The position numbers were made by a program, and so were the translations under genes. Shown in pieces: positions 1 to 6,278 of a DNA stretch of 7,225 bases. The stretch's first letter is position 1, and every line of letters begins with the position of its first letter. Location: positions 1-7,225 of the forward strand of contig CAKOPW010000041.1 of the NCBI GenBank assembly GCA_934101115.1. The letters are read 5' to 3'. The notes beneath the pieces were generated by a model, which was not told the DNA's origin, searched no databases, and saw only the letters and a list, made by a program, of their open reading frames with translations. The stretch comes from an uncultured Bacilli bacterium. GTDB lineage: Bacteria; Bacillota_I; Bacilli_A; RF39; UBA660.

Positions 1-33
1 TTTATTCTTCTATTGCACACCTATTATATTTAA

Positions 34-62
34 ATTATACAATTCATTTGTTGTATAGTAAA
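34..62 (-). promoter_or_regulatory. Possible leftward promoter toward a gene outside the window
   Basis: On the minus strand, TTTACT (62-57) and TATAAT (39-34) are separated by 17 bases. They lie just beyond the GH31 terminator and point off the left edge. The -10 is perfect and the -35 matches consensus at 4 of 6 positions. In DNA this AT-rich such matches arise easily, so this is tentative. Confidence 0.3.
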
Positions 63-125
63 TGTTCTGTTTCTAGTATGTGTAAATAAAATGTTTATAT
101 TATTTAAAATATTAAACATTTACTA
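56..125. repeat. Overlapping inverted repeats in AT-rich intergenic DNA
   Basis: An 11-base arm at 56-66 (TAGTAAATGTT) is exactly complementary to 115-125. A second arm at 89-97 (AAATGTTTA) is exactly complementary to 113-121. The two left arms therefore compete for nearly the same right arm. The position is downstream of GH31, outside any gene. It could be a backup terminator, a protein-binding site or chance in AT-rich DNA. Confidence 0.35.
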
Positions 126-136
126 CAAATCAATGC

Positions 137-162
137 AAAAAAAAGAGAAGCATTACACTTCT
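137..162 (-). terminator. Weak rho-independent terminator of the GH31 gene
   Basis: Read leftward, a 5-bp stem AGAAG/CTTCT (162-158 with 150-146) encloses a 7-base loop containing the GH31 stop codon. After one C it is followed by eight T residues (144-137). A flanking TGCA/TGCA pair could extend the structure. The stem is short, so termination may be partial. Confidence 0.5.
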
Positions 163-2558
163 GCAATATATTCAAGTAATTTTAAGAATAAATTAATATA
201 TCTTTGATTTAACTTATATTTCTTTAATTTTCTAATTCTTATTCTTTTTTGCTTAACATCAAGATTGCTAAATAATATTTCTCCAAGCATATCTTTTGTT
301 TTAGTTTCTATTGGTAAGTCGCTTAAAATAGAGTCGATATCATCATTAATAAGTCTTAAAGCATCTATTTCAATATCTTTACCTTTACAATTAATTGTTA
401 TTTGTTTAAGAGTTGAAAGTGGTGGTAATTCAATTACATAATCTGAATCGTCAATATATGAATTATATGTACTTATTGATTCCTCTCCACAATGAATAGA
501 AACTTCTTCAGGTTCCTTTGTATTTCTAAAACGTATTTTATAAGAACGCATATCAGTTATTATTCCACTCTTACCAGCAACTGGTCTTATAATAACTGTA
601 AAATTATTTGCTTGATACGTATAATCTATACTAGTTAAAAGGTAAAAACCTTGCTCATATAATGATGAAAGTCCGTCATCTTCATACATCTCATAGTTGC
701 TTGATGCTCCAGGAAATATTTGAATTTCCATATTCTTTGGTGGATTAGTATCATTTAAATCATTTCTATCTAAAATGGCTAGAGGAATAATCGTACCTGC
801 TTTAGCAAAAACAGGATAATCCTCTTCCTTATAGAATGTTGTATAACGTTTTCCACCGACATATCTTTTTCCGTTTATAAAATCATACCAAACTCCATCT
901 GGTAAAAACAATTTTAAAACCGTACGATCCATTAAAGTATCTTTTTTACTTGTTATAGGAGCAACAAATAGATTAGATCCAAAATAATATTCATTTTTAT
1001 ATAATGGTTCATCATATATTTCTGGATATCTATAATATATTGGTTGAATAAGTGGTAAACCTACTCTTGAATATCTATAAGCTTCACTATAAAGATATGG
1101 AATTAAAGCATGTCTTAATCTTAAATATTCGGAAACAACTGATTGAGTTTTAATATCCCAAACCCAAGGTTCTCTTTTAAAATATTTTCCTTGATCACAT
1201 GATATACGTAATATCGGAGAAAAGCATCCAAATTGAACAAATCTTGTATAAAGTTCTCCATCCTCTGTTCCACCAGTATATCCACCAATATCATTTGAAA
1301 TCCATGATAAACCAACATTAGCAGCCGTACTATTAAAAGATGGAAGCATCTCTAAATTTTTCCAAGAAACTAGAGTTTCTCCAGTGTAATGAATTGGATA
1401 TCTGTGAGCAGCAACTAAAGCATTTCTTGCTAAAACTATTCCTCTACGATTTACAAGTTGTTTAAAATCATCAAAGTGATAATGAGTTAAAGCTCTTAAA
1501 GTTGTTAAATCTTTTATATTGTTATAATCTATGCAAAAGAAATCAACTCCATAGTTCATAAGTGGATGAATCAAGTTATCAAAATATGAGTTTAATTCAT
1601 CTTTATTAAATACATTAAAAGGAACTACTCCAGTACCCTCTATTCCAGCACCTTTAATATAAGCCGGAAAATAGTCTTCTTTGTCACTTATACCTTCAAC
1701 TGGATTCACTTTCACAGCCAACCTAACATTTTTACTATGTAAATAATCCGCCATTCTTTTTGGCCTCTTAAAAAGTTTTTCATCAAAAGTAAATCCTGAT
1801 TTCATTTTATCATTTTGTCTATGCCATTTATCAGAAAGCATAATTATTGAAAGTGGGATTTCATGTTTATTAAAATTAAATACTAACTTTTCCAAATCTT
1901 TAGAATTATAATCAATATTTCTATTCCACCAAACTCCTAAAGAATATCTTGGAATTAAAGGTGGATATCCAGTTAAAGTAAAATAATCTTTTAAACATGC
2001 ACCAAAATCACGTTTATACATAAAAAGATAAATATCAACACGCTTATCAGTTCTTTTACCTAATGAACCGTCTTCATTAAATATCAAACTATCAGAATCA
2101 TTGATAGATACAAAACCATCCGTTGAATATAAACCTTTAGTTAATTTTGCTTGTCCGTCACTTCTATCTAAAGAATACGCAGTACCTAAAAAGTTTCTAA
2201 CCTCCGGATGAAGTGGATACCAATATTTATCTGTATCATTTAAATTAACTCTTAAATATTGATCAGGACTAACTTTTGATCCAAAAAAAGGCATTTCTTT
2301 TTGATATGTTAAAGTAAAATATTTAGTTTTAATTGTTAAATATTTATTATCTTCATGTTTTTCAAATTTAGCTGGATTAAACTTTCTATTTATTGCAAAT
2401 TCAGTTGGTCGATCCTCAAAAGTACCAGTCTCTGAATATTCAAGACGAACAAGAATTTCTGAAAGTACAGTAATACGATACTTATTCCCTTGTACTACAC
2501 TTGATATATTTGGAAGTATATTATAATCCATTTTAAAATGTTCTTTTAGTTCACTCAC
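153..2558 (-). CDS. Glycoside hydrolase family 31 protein (alpha-glucosidase/alpha-xylosidase-like), divergent active site
   Basis: This 801-aa protein has the GH31 architecture. An N-terminal beta-sandwich (about 1-195) precedes the (beta/alpha)8 barrel, which opens with LGVWWNR near residue 207. A proximal C-terminal sheet ends around 595, and a DUF5110-like distal sheet carries YEDDG at 625-629. A charged helical tail (about 730-801) follows. The family cleaves alpha-linked glycosides with retention. The nucleophile Asp is present as D344 in CIDYNN. The acid/base site, normally GDT, reads TGET, giving E394. The usual DMDWH substrate motif reads SDKWH (242-246), and the usual RLHS reads RISC (451-454). 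There is no signal peptide, so it is probably cytoplasmic. The GTG start at 2558 is chosen because AGGA lies 9 bases upstream; the ATG at codon 10 has no ribosome site. The gene stands alone, divergent from rpsD. Family assignment is secure. Substrate is unknown, and reduced or altered activity is possible. Confidence 0.93.
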   Translation of the reverse strand: MSELKEHFKMDYNILPNISSVVQGNKYRITVLSEILVRLEYSETGTFEDRPTEFAINRKFNPAKFEKHEDNKYLTIKTKYFTLTYQKEMPFFGSKVSPDQYLRVNLNDTDKYWYPLHPEVRNFLGTAYSLDRSDGQAKLTKGLYSTDGFVSINDSDSLIFNEDGSLGKRTDKRVDIYLFMYKRDFGACLKDYFTLTGYPPLIPRYSLGVWWNRNIDYNSKDLEKLVFNFNKHEIPLSIIMLSDKWHRQNDKMKSGFTFDEKLFKRPKRMADYLHSKNVRLAVKVNPVEGISDKEDYFPAYIKGAGIEGTGVVPFNVFNKDELNSYFDNLIHPLMNYGVDFFCIDYNNIKDLTTLRALTHYHFDDFKQLVNRRGIVLARNALVAAHRYPIHYTGETLVSWKNLEMLPSFNSTAANVGLSWISNDIGGYTGGTEDGELYTRFVQFGCFSPILRISCDQGKYFKREPWVWDIKTQSVVSEYLRLRHALIPYLYSEAYRYSRVGLPLIQPIYYRYPEIYDEPLYKNEYYFGSNLFVAPITSKKDTLMDRTVLKLFLPDGVWYDFINGKRYVGGKRYTTFYKEEDYPVFAKAGTIIPLAILDRNDLNDTNPPKNMEIQIFPGASSNYEMYEDDGLSSLYEQGFYLLTSIDYTYQANNFTVIIRPVAGKSGIITDMRSYKIRFRNTKEPEEVSIHCGEESISTYNSYIDDSDYVIELPPLSTLKQITINCKGKDIEIDALRLINDDIDSILSDLPIETKTKDMLGEILFSNLDVKQKRIRIRKLKKYKLNQRYINLFLKLLEYIAEV

Positions 2559-2567
2559 TCAGCATCA

Positions 2568-2571
2568 TCCT
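2568..2571 (-). promoter_or_regulatory. Ribosome binding site fixing the GTG start of GH31
   Basis: AGGA on the minus strand lies 9 bases before GTG at 2558. Two ATG triplets in the spacer region (starting at 2568 and 2565) are out of frame with the gene, which supports GTG as the real initiator. Confidence 0.6.
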
Positions 2572-2594
2572 ATCCATACCCTATTCTATAAACA

Positions 2595-2603
2595 ATTTTA
2601 ACA
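2595..2603 (-). promoter_or_regulatory. Extended -10 promoter for GH31
   Basis: The minus strand reads TGT-TAAAAT (2603-2595), an extended -10 with 5 of 6 matches to TATAAT. The -35 region (around 2618-2623) is only a T run. Transcription would begin near 2588, leaving a leader of about 30 bases. It is divergent from the rpsD promoter. Confidence 0.4.
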
Positions 2604-2634
2604 TAATTGATACTTAAAAAAAAGTAGTATTTAA

Positions 2635-2663
2635 TTGACTTTTGCATATATTTAGTGTATATT
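2635..2663 (+). promoter_or_regulatory. Strong sigma-70/SigA promoter of rpsD
   Basis: TTGACT (2635-2640) and TATATT (2658-2663) are separated by exactly 17 bases, each matching consensus at 5 of 6 positions. This is the best promoter in the window, as expected for a ribosomal protein gene. The start site would be about 2670, giving an untranslated leader of about 154 bases. Confidence 0.75.
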
Positions 2664-2669
2664 ACTAAT

Positions 2670-2823
2670 GCGTAGTGATTGGCAGTCATTTAACAAAATT
2701 TAGTAATGTGTTTAAGAATAAAAATCTAGTAACTTAAACTGCCTAAGGGAAAGAAAGTTAAACTCCCTACTAAATAAGTTAAATAGTCCTTTACTATAGT
2801 AAATATAAGAAAGGAGAAAAATT
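2670..2823 (+). promoter_or_regulatory. Structured rpsD leader, candidate S4 autoregulatory element
   Basis: The leader can form GGCA/TGCC (2681-2684 with 2740-2743, extendable to GGCAGT/ACTGCC) enclosing GTTTAAG/CTTAAAC (2710-2716 with 2733-2739). A further AGGGA/TCCCT helix (2746-2750 with 2764-2768) follows. Near the start codon, TCCTTT (2787-2792) is complementary to AAAGGA (2810-2815), which is the Shine-Dalgarno. A competing hairpin TTTAC/GTAAA (2790-2794 with 2799-2803) would leave the ribosome site free. In Bacillus subtilis rpsD is known to be repressed by S4 through its leader, so an equivalent translational switch is a reasonable inference. Pairings were found by eye and not by folding, and I cannot confirm a match to the known S4-leader covariance model. 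Confidence 0.55.
2810..2816 (+). promoter_or_regulatory. Ribosome binding site of rpsD
   Basis: AAAGGAG lies 7 bases before the ATG at 2824. It is strong, and it can be paired by TCCTTT at 2787-2792 in one of the alternative leader structures. Confidence 0.8.
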
Positions 2824-3426
2824 ATGGCAAGATATACTGGTCCAGCATACAAAAAATCTAGAAGATATGGTTTTTCTACATTAGAAAATGGAAAAGATTT
2901 AGCTAAAAGACCTTATGCTCCAGGACAACATGGTGCAGGAAGAAGAAAAAAGATTAGTGAATATGGTATCCAATTACAAGAAAAACAAAAAATTAGATTC
3001 ATGTATGGTTTAAATGAAAAACAATTTAGAAGATTATTTGATAGAGCTTCTAAATTAAAAGGTGTTCATGGTGAAAACTTCTTAAAATTACTAGAATCTA
3101 GATTAGATAACTTAGTATATAGAATGGGTCTTTCAACTACTAGACGTGGTGCAAGACAACTTGTAAATCATGGACATATCCTAGTTAATGGTTCAAAGGT
3201 TGATATTCCTTCATATTCATGTAAACCTGGTGATGTTATAAGTGTTAAAGAAAATTCACTTGAACATCCAGCAATCAAAGCTTCTTTAGAAGCTGGTGTA
3301 AAAACACCTGCATATGTTGAATTTGATAATAAAAAACTTACAGGAACTTATCTTAGATATCCTGAGAGAACTGAATTATCAGCTGATATCAATGAATCAT
3401 TAGTAGTTGAGTTCTATAACAGATAG
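2824..3426 (+). CDS. rpsD: 30S ribosomal protein S4
   Basis: This 200-aa protein has the full usual length of bacterial S4. The N-terminal S4 domain (1-90) includes GPAYKKSRRYG and RPYAPGQHGAGRR. The S4 RNA-binding fold (about 91-150) starts at ESRLDNLVYRMG and includes ARQLVNHGHILVNG. S4 is a primary 16S rRNA binding protein that nucleates the 30S body and affects decoding accuracy. The N-terminal zinc-binding cysteines of the C+ form are absent (only C133 is present), so this is the zinc-independent C- form. The gene is monocistronic, with its own promoter, leader and terminator, as in Bacillus, rather than within the alpha operon as in Escherichia coli. The ATG is fixed by AAAGGAG 7 bases upstream. 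S4 probably represses its own translation through the leader. Confidence 0.98.
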   Translation: MARYTGPAYKKSRRYGFSTLENGKDLAKRPYAPGQHGAGRRKKISEYGIQLQEKQKIRFMYGLNEKQFRRLFDRASKLKGVHGENFLKLLESRLDNLVYRMGLSTTRRGARQLVNHGHILVNGSKVDIPSYSCKPGDVISVKENSLEHPAIKASLEAGVKTPAYVEFDNKKLTGTYLRYPERTELSADINESLVVEFYNR

Positions 3427-3428
3427 AA

Positions 3429-3466
3429 AAAATAAAAACTTGGTTAAAAAACCAAGTTTTTATTTT
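3429..3466. terminator. Bidirectional rho-independent terminator between convergent genes
   Basis: A perfect 17-bp stem (3429-3445 with 3450-3466) has an AAAA loop (3446-3449). Both flanks are A/T-rich, giving a T-rich tract for transcripts from either side. It begins 3 bases after the rpsD stop. It also contains the stop codon and last six codons of the convergent 151-aa gene, so one hairpin serves both. Confidence 0.9.
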
Positions 3467-3899
3467 GTTCTCTTAAACGAATTTCTTTGGTAATCATGTT
3501 TATTACCTTTTTTGTTGCTCCCTTAGCAGCCTTTTTACTATTTGAATAATTATAGGTTAAATATTTTTTTAAACTAGCAAGTTCATCAACTGTTAAAGAT
3601 TTAAAATATGCATAATATTCATTTCTTTTTAACGCTTCTAAAAACATCTTATAAATATCTGAATTATATATTTTATTTAAGTCATTGTTTACTAAATAGC
3701 TTACATATGATCTTACAGAATTAATTCTAACAACTGCACTTACTCCACCTAATTCAGAATATGACTTATCTAAAAATATTTCAAATTCTTCTGGAGTTAA
3801 TATCGATAGTAATTTAGCAAGCGATTCGTCGTTAAAAGATCTTAAACCATTCTCTTTAATCGCATTTATCACTTGTTTTATCTTTTCTTCACTTACCAC
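3444..3899 (-). CDS. Uncharacterised helical protein (151 aa), second gene of a two-gene operon
   Basis: I do not recognise a family. The protein is soluble-looking and predominantly helical, with no signal peptide or membrane segment. Visible features are an N-terminal charged helix (1-20), a middle section with RINSVRSYVSYLV (58-70), an aromatic stretch NEYYAYFK (93-100), and a basic Lys/Ala/Ser segment (about 119-131) before a final helix. The start is GTG, supported by a perfect AGGAGG 8 bases upstream; no other Met occurs before residue 85. That Shine-Dalgarno overlaps the stop codon of the preceding gene, indicating translational coupling. The 3' end lies inside the terminator hairpin shared with rpsD. 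Function is unknown, but co-expression with the 175-aa protein suggests a joint role. Confidence 0.85.
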   Translation of the reverse strand: MVSEEKIKQVINAIKENGLRSFNDESLAKLLSILTPEEFEIFLDKSYSELGGVSAVVRINSVRSYVSYLVNNDLNKIYNSDIYKMFLEALKRNEYYAYFKSLTVDELASLKKYLTYNYSNSKKAAKGATKKVINMITKEIRLREQNKNLVF

Positions 3900-3907
3900 G
3901 ATTATTA

Positions 3908-3913
3908 CCTCCT
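3908..3913 (-). promoter_or_regulatory. Consensus Shine-Dalgarno overlapping the upstream stop codon
   Basis: AGGAGG (3913-3908) on the minus strand is 8 bases before the GTG at 3899, which decides that start. Its first two bases are the last two of the TAG stop (3914-3912) of the 175-aa gene, a layout typical of translational coupling. Confidence 0.8.
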
Positions 3914-4439
3914 ATCCAATATGTTTTATATATTCTTTTAAACTTTGATCAATTCTTTTTTCATATGAAGAAAAACTAGACATTATTATTTTTATAAAAG
4001 CATTGAAATGTTTTTTATTGAAAACATCATATATTCTTCTATATATTTCATCTACAGCAACTATTCGAGCTTTTAAACCATCAGTTGATGCAAATTCTTT
4101 TGTTTTTCTAACTAAAGAGTTATATTGCTCAACTATTCTTTTTAAGTCAATATCTCTTTTATATACTGACATTAATTTTTCTTTATTATAAGTACTAGCC
4201 GAAAAAACAACAGTTGTAAGAAGTTGAGTTGCATCAAGACTTCTATATTCTTTTAGATTGCTTATAATATATAAATTCATAAAATAAAAACCTAATACTA
4301 AGAAATTATTAAATTGATAAGGATCACTTATATACTTTTCTTTCTTATCAATTTTTTCTTTATCTAGAGTCGTAATAACTGAGTAGACCCAATTAAGATT
4401 ATCTTGATATAAAATATTAACTAAATCATCATACTTCAT
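3912..4439 (-). CDS. Uncharacterised protein (175 aa), first gene of a two-gene operon
   Basis: I do not recognise a family. The sequence is rich in Lys, Tyr, Ile and Leu and looks helical throughout. A hydrophobic stretch (about 44-61, with FLVLGFYFMNLYII) could be a buried helix or a single membrane segment, but it carries polar residues and there is no signal peptide. The C-terminal half (about 95-173) is charged and amphipathic, possibly coiled-coil. The ATG at 4439 is preceded by AGAGGG at a short 5-base spacing, and an extended -10 promoter lies immediately upstream. The 12-base gap to the 151-aa gene, with the stop codon overlapping the next Shine-Dalgarno, makes the pair an operon. 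A cytoplasmic partner of the 151-aa protein is one possibility. Confidence 0.85.
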   Translation of the reverse strand: MKYDDLVNILYQDNLNWVYSVITTLDKEKIDKKEKYISDPYQFNNFLVLGFYFMNLYIISNLKEYRSLDATQLLTTVVFSASTYNKEKLMSVYKRDIDLKRIVEQYNSLVRKTKEFASTDGLKARIVAVDEIYRRIYDVFNKKHFNAFIKIIMSSFSSYEKRIDQSLKEYIKHIG

Positions 4440-4461
4440 AATTACCCTCTATTCTATTATT

Positions 4462-4470
4462 ATTATAGCA
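4462..4470 (-). promoter_or_regulatory. Extended -10 promoter of the 175/151-aa operon
   Basis: The minus strand reads TGC-TATAAT (4470-4462), a perfect extended -10. The -35 position falls in the T run of the preceding terminator and is poor, which an extended -10 can offset. The start site would be about 4455, leaving a leader of roughly 15 bases. Confidence 0.6.
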
Positions 4471-4483
4471 TTATTTATACATG

Positions 4484-4508
4484 AAAAAAAGAGTTATTCA
4501 CTCTTTTC
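4484..4508 (-). terminator. Rho-independent terminator of the surface-protein operon
   Basis: On the minus strand, AAAAGAGT (4507-4500) pairs with ACTCTTTT (4494-4487) around a 5-base loop, and the T run continues to 4484. It lies 20 bases after the stop codon at 4527 and separates the surface operon from the next promoter. Confidence 0.8.
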
Positions 4509-4526
4509 TAAGGAAACAGTTTTTTA

Positions 4527-6263
4527 TTAAGTAGTTAAAACTATGCGGAAACCGATATTTGAAACATCTTCACCAGTATGTCTACTAAAAATGAATTGAC
4601 CGGAAAGTATACCATCATTATAATCTCCTCCACGAACAAACCAAGAACCAGTTGATGTAACAAAACATGAGTAATCATTATACCAACTATTGTGATAATA
4701 AAATTCATTATTAGCTTCCTTATAATTAAAAAATGGTCCCATTTCTCCTGTAGCATCGCCTAGTATTCTATACTCATAAGAAGCAGTTGTTGATAATTCT
4801 GAATATCTATCAAAGTATTTAGAATTATAGTTAGCTATTGATTCTTCAGTAAAACCACTTGATCCCAATTGACCATTAACGTACGATGCCATATATTCAT
4901 GAGCACCACCATTCATATCGTAAATCCCGCTTATATTTCCGGTTGTGCTTGCTAAATAACCTGTAGAAGTATTATAGAAATCATTAAAACTTGCACCATT
5001 TCCATATATACCAGGGTAGATTTGTTGGTTTATACTAGTTAAAGATGAATATCCTGTTTTATAAGATGAATTATTGTTGATATTTATTTCTTTATCTATT
5101 CCATATTTTGAATGGCTTAAGTATGCTACTGCTCCCCATTCTATATTCTTCATCATATGTGAATCATTATCTCTTTGGTAATTGTAACTTGTCTCAAATA
5201 TGTTTTTTACACTTATATTTCTCCAACTATATTCATTTGGTTTTATTATTACTTTACTTGTATCATTTGAATTTATTTGAGCTTCTGATGTTGTTGTTGC
5301 ACCTTTATATCCCGTTTCAAACTTACCTACCCAAAATCCATTTGTATCAAATGCAGTAAATGCTGGATGTGTTAACCACTCTCCATTTGTTGTTCCGCTA
5401 GATAAACTTGTGCCTTTATTTTCAAATTCTATTTCTATCTCTTGTGCTTTATTTTCTACCTCTGCTGCACTTGTTACTGTTGTTAAACTATAGTTATCTG
5501 TATTAAATAATTTATATCTAAACCTTGGTATCCACACAAAATAAGATTGAATGTCATTTTCTTGAATAACATCTCCTACATTATAACTTACGTTATCTTC
5601 AAGTATAACTGCATTTGCCCAGACCTTTTCTTCATAATTGTACCATTCAGTATTGGTATCAGCATACGTTACTGTTCCATCTGTTGCTATTGTTACTGGT
5701 ATTAGATTATCACTTAATACTGGATCAGTTCCATTTAGTATACTTTCCTTATAATTTTTATTAACTCCAATCTCTGTTCTCTCTACTGCATTAAATTCTA
5801 ATTTACATGTATATTCTTCACTTACTTCTTCTGTTGATGTTTTATCTAAGCTAACAGTTAATGTTCCATTTACTGAATTTTTTGCTAATACTTTCGTTGC
5901 ATCATTATCTAACTTATTTTTGATGCTTGTATATTTTGCTGTTGTTCCTTCTTTTGGTACACAGGTTACACTTACTTCAGCATCATATTGACTTGAGTTG
6001 TTTGTTACTTCATATGTTAACACACTCGTTTGATTTAATGTCTTTAATTCACTTGTTTCAAAATTAATTATCTTTTTTGTATCATCTACAACTGTTGAAT
6101 ATACATCTTTTCCATCTAGACTTGCTGCTGTGAATATTACACTGAAATCTTCTTCATTTTCGCTTACTTTTGCATTTCCATTTATTATTAACGTTGTACT
6201 TACTGCTGCAAATCCAATGGACATTAAAATAATTGCAACTATAAGCATGCTTTTCTTTTTCAT
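4527..6263 (-). CDS. Secreted protein: SipW/TasA-like N-terminus, C-terminal FGE/C-type-lectin-like domain
   Basis: This 578-aa protein begins with a short Lys cluster and a hydrophobic segment (6-27, IVAIILMSIGFAAVS) with no lipobox, resembling SipW-dependent signal peptides. A Thr/Val/Ser-rich beta region (about 30-160) follows, with C101 and C153 able to form a disulfide. After a linker, YFVWIPRFRYKL (241-252) opens the second half. It shows FGE-sulfatase-type landmarks: GFWVGKFETGY (309-319), IEWGAVAYL (374-382), GIYDMNGGAHEYM (446-458), WFVRGGDY (541-548) and GFRIVL (571-576). The redox cysteines of genuine formylglycine-generating enzymes are missing (only C533 in this half), so a binding or display role is more likely than catalysis. 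The ATG is supported by AGGAAG 9 bases upstream, overlapping the previous stop. Val codons switch from GTA to GTT within the gene. Ligand and anchoring are unknown. Confidence 0.88.
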   Translation of the reverse strand: MKKKSMLIVAIILMSIGFAAVSTTLIINGNAKVSENEEDFSVIFTAASLDGKDVYSTVVDDTKKIINFETSELKTLNQTSVLTYEVTNNSSQYDAEVSVTCVPKEGTTAKYTSIKNKLDNDATKVLAKNSVNGTLTVSLDKTSTEEVSEEYTCKLEFNAVERTEIGVNKNYKESILNGTDPVLSDNLIPVTIATDGTVTYADTNTEWYNYEEKVWANAVILEDNVSYNVGDVIQENDIQSYFVWIPRFRYKLFNTDNYSLTTVTSAAEVENKAQEIEIEFENKGTSLSSGTTNGEWLTHPAFTAFDTNGFWVGKFETGYKGATTTSEAQINSNDTSKVIIKPNEYSWRNISVKNIFETSYNYQRDNDSHMMKNIEWGAVAYLSHSKYGIDKEININNNSSYKTGYSSLTSINQQIYPGIYGNGASFNDFYNTSTGYLASTTGNISGIYDMNGGAHEYMASYVNGQLGSSGFTEESIANYNSKYFDRYSELSTTASYEYRILGDATGEMGPFFNYKEANNEFYYHNSWYNDYSCFVTSTGSWFVRGGDYNDGILSGQFIFSRHTGEDVSNIGFRIVLTT

Positions 6264-6272
6264 TTTTTACCA

Positions 6273-6278
6273 CTTCCT
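6273..6278 (-). promoter_or_regulatory. Shine-Dalgarno overlapping the stop codon of the upstream gene
   Basis: AGGAAG (6278-6273) on the minus strand is 9 bases from the ATG at 6263. It shares bases with the TAG stop (6279-6277) of the DUF6273-like gene, implying coupled translation of the two surface proteins. Confidence 0.65.

Noticed and set aside
2559..2823. T-box, riboswitch or tRNA gene in the rpsD upstream region
   Set aside because: I see no T-box motif, no recognisable riboswitch core and no tRNA cloverleaf; the pairings fit a ribosomal-protein leader better.
4003..4191. Small plus-strand open frame within the 175-aa gene
   Set aside because: It is antisense to a gene with its own promoter and Shine-Dalgarno, and has no initiation signal of its own.
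4440..4660. A complete diversity-generating retroelement
   Set aside because: No reverse transcriptase, accessory gene or template repeat is present; only a plausible target-type domain can be seen.
5281..5300. Short ACA trinucleotide run as a phase-variation repeat
   Set aside because: Only about four units are present and they are in frame as Thr codons; a change in number would not shift the frame.
5108..5359. Plus-strand open frame rich in Leu and Tyr
   Set aside because: It lies wholly inside the surface-protein gene, has no credible ribosome site, and its composition is what the antisense of that gene would give.
4527..5400. Sulfatase-maturing formylglycine-generating enzyme
   Set aside because: The fold landmarks fit, but the paired redox cysteines near the RGG motif are missing and no sulfatase is nearby.
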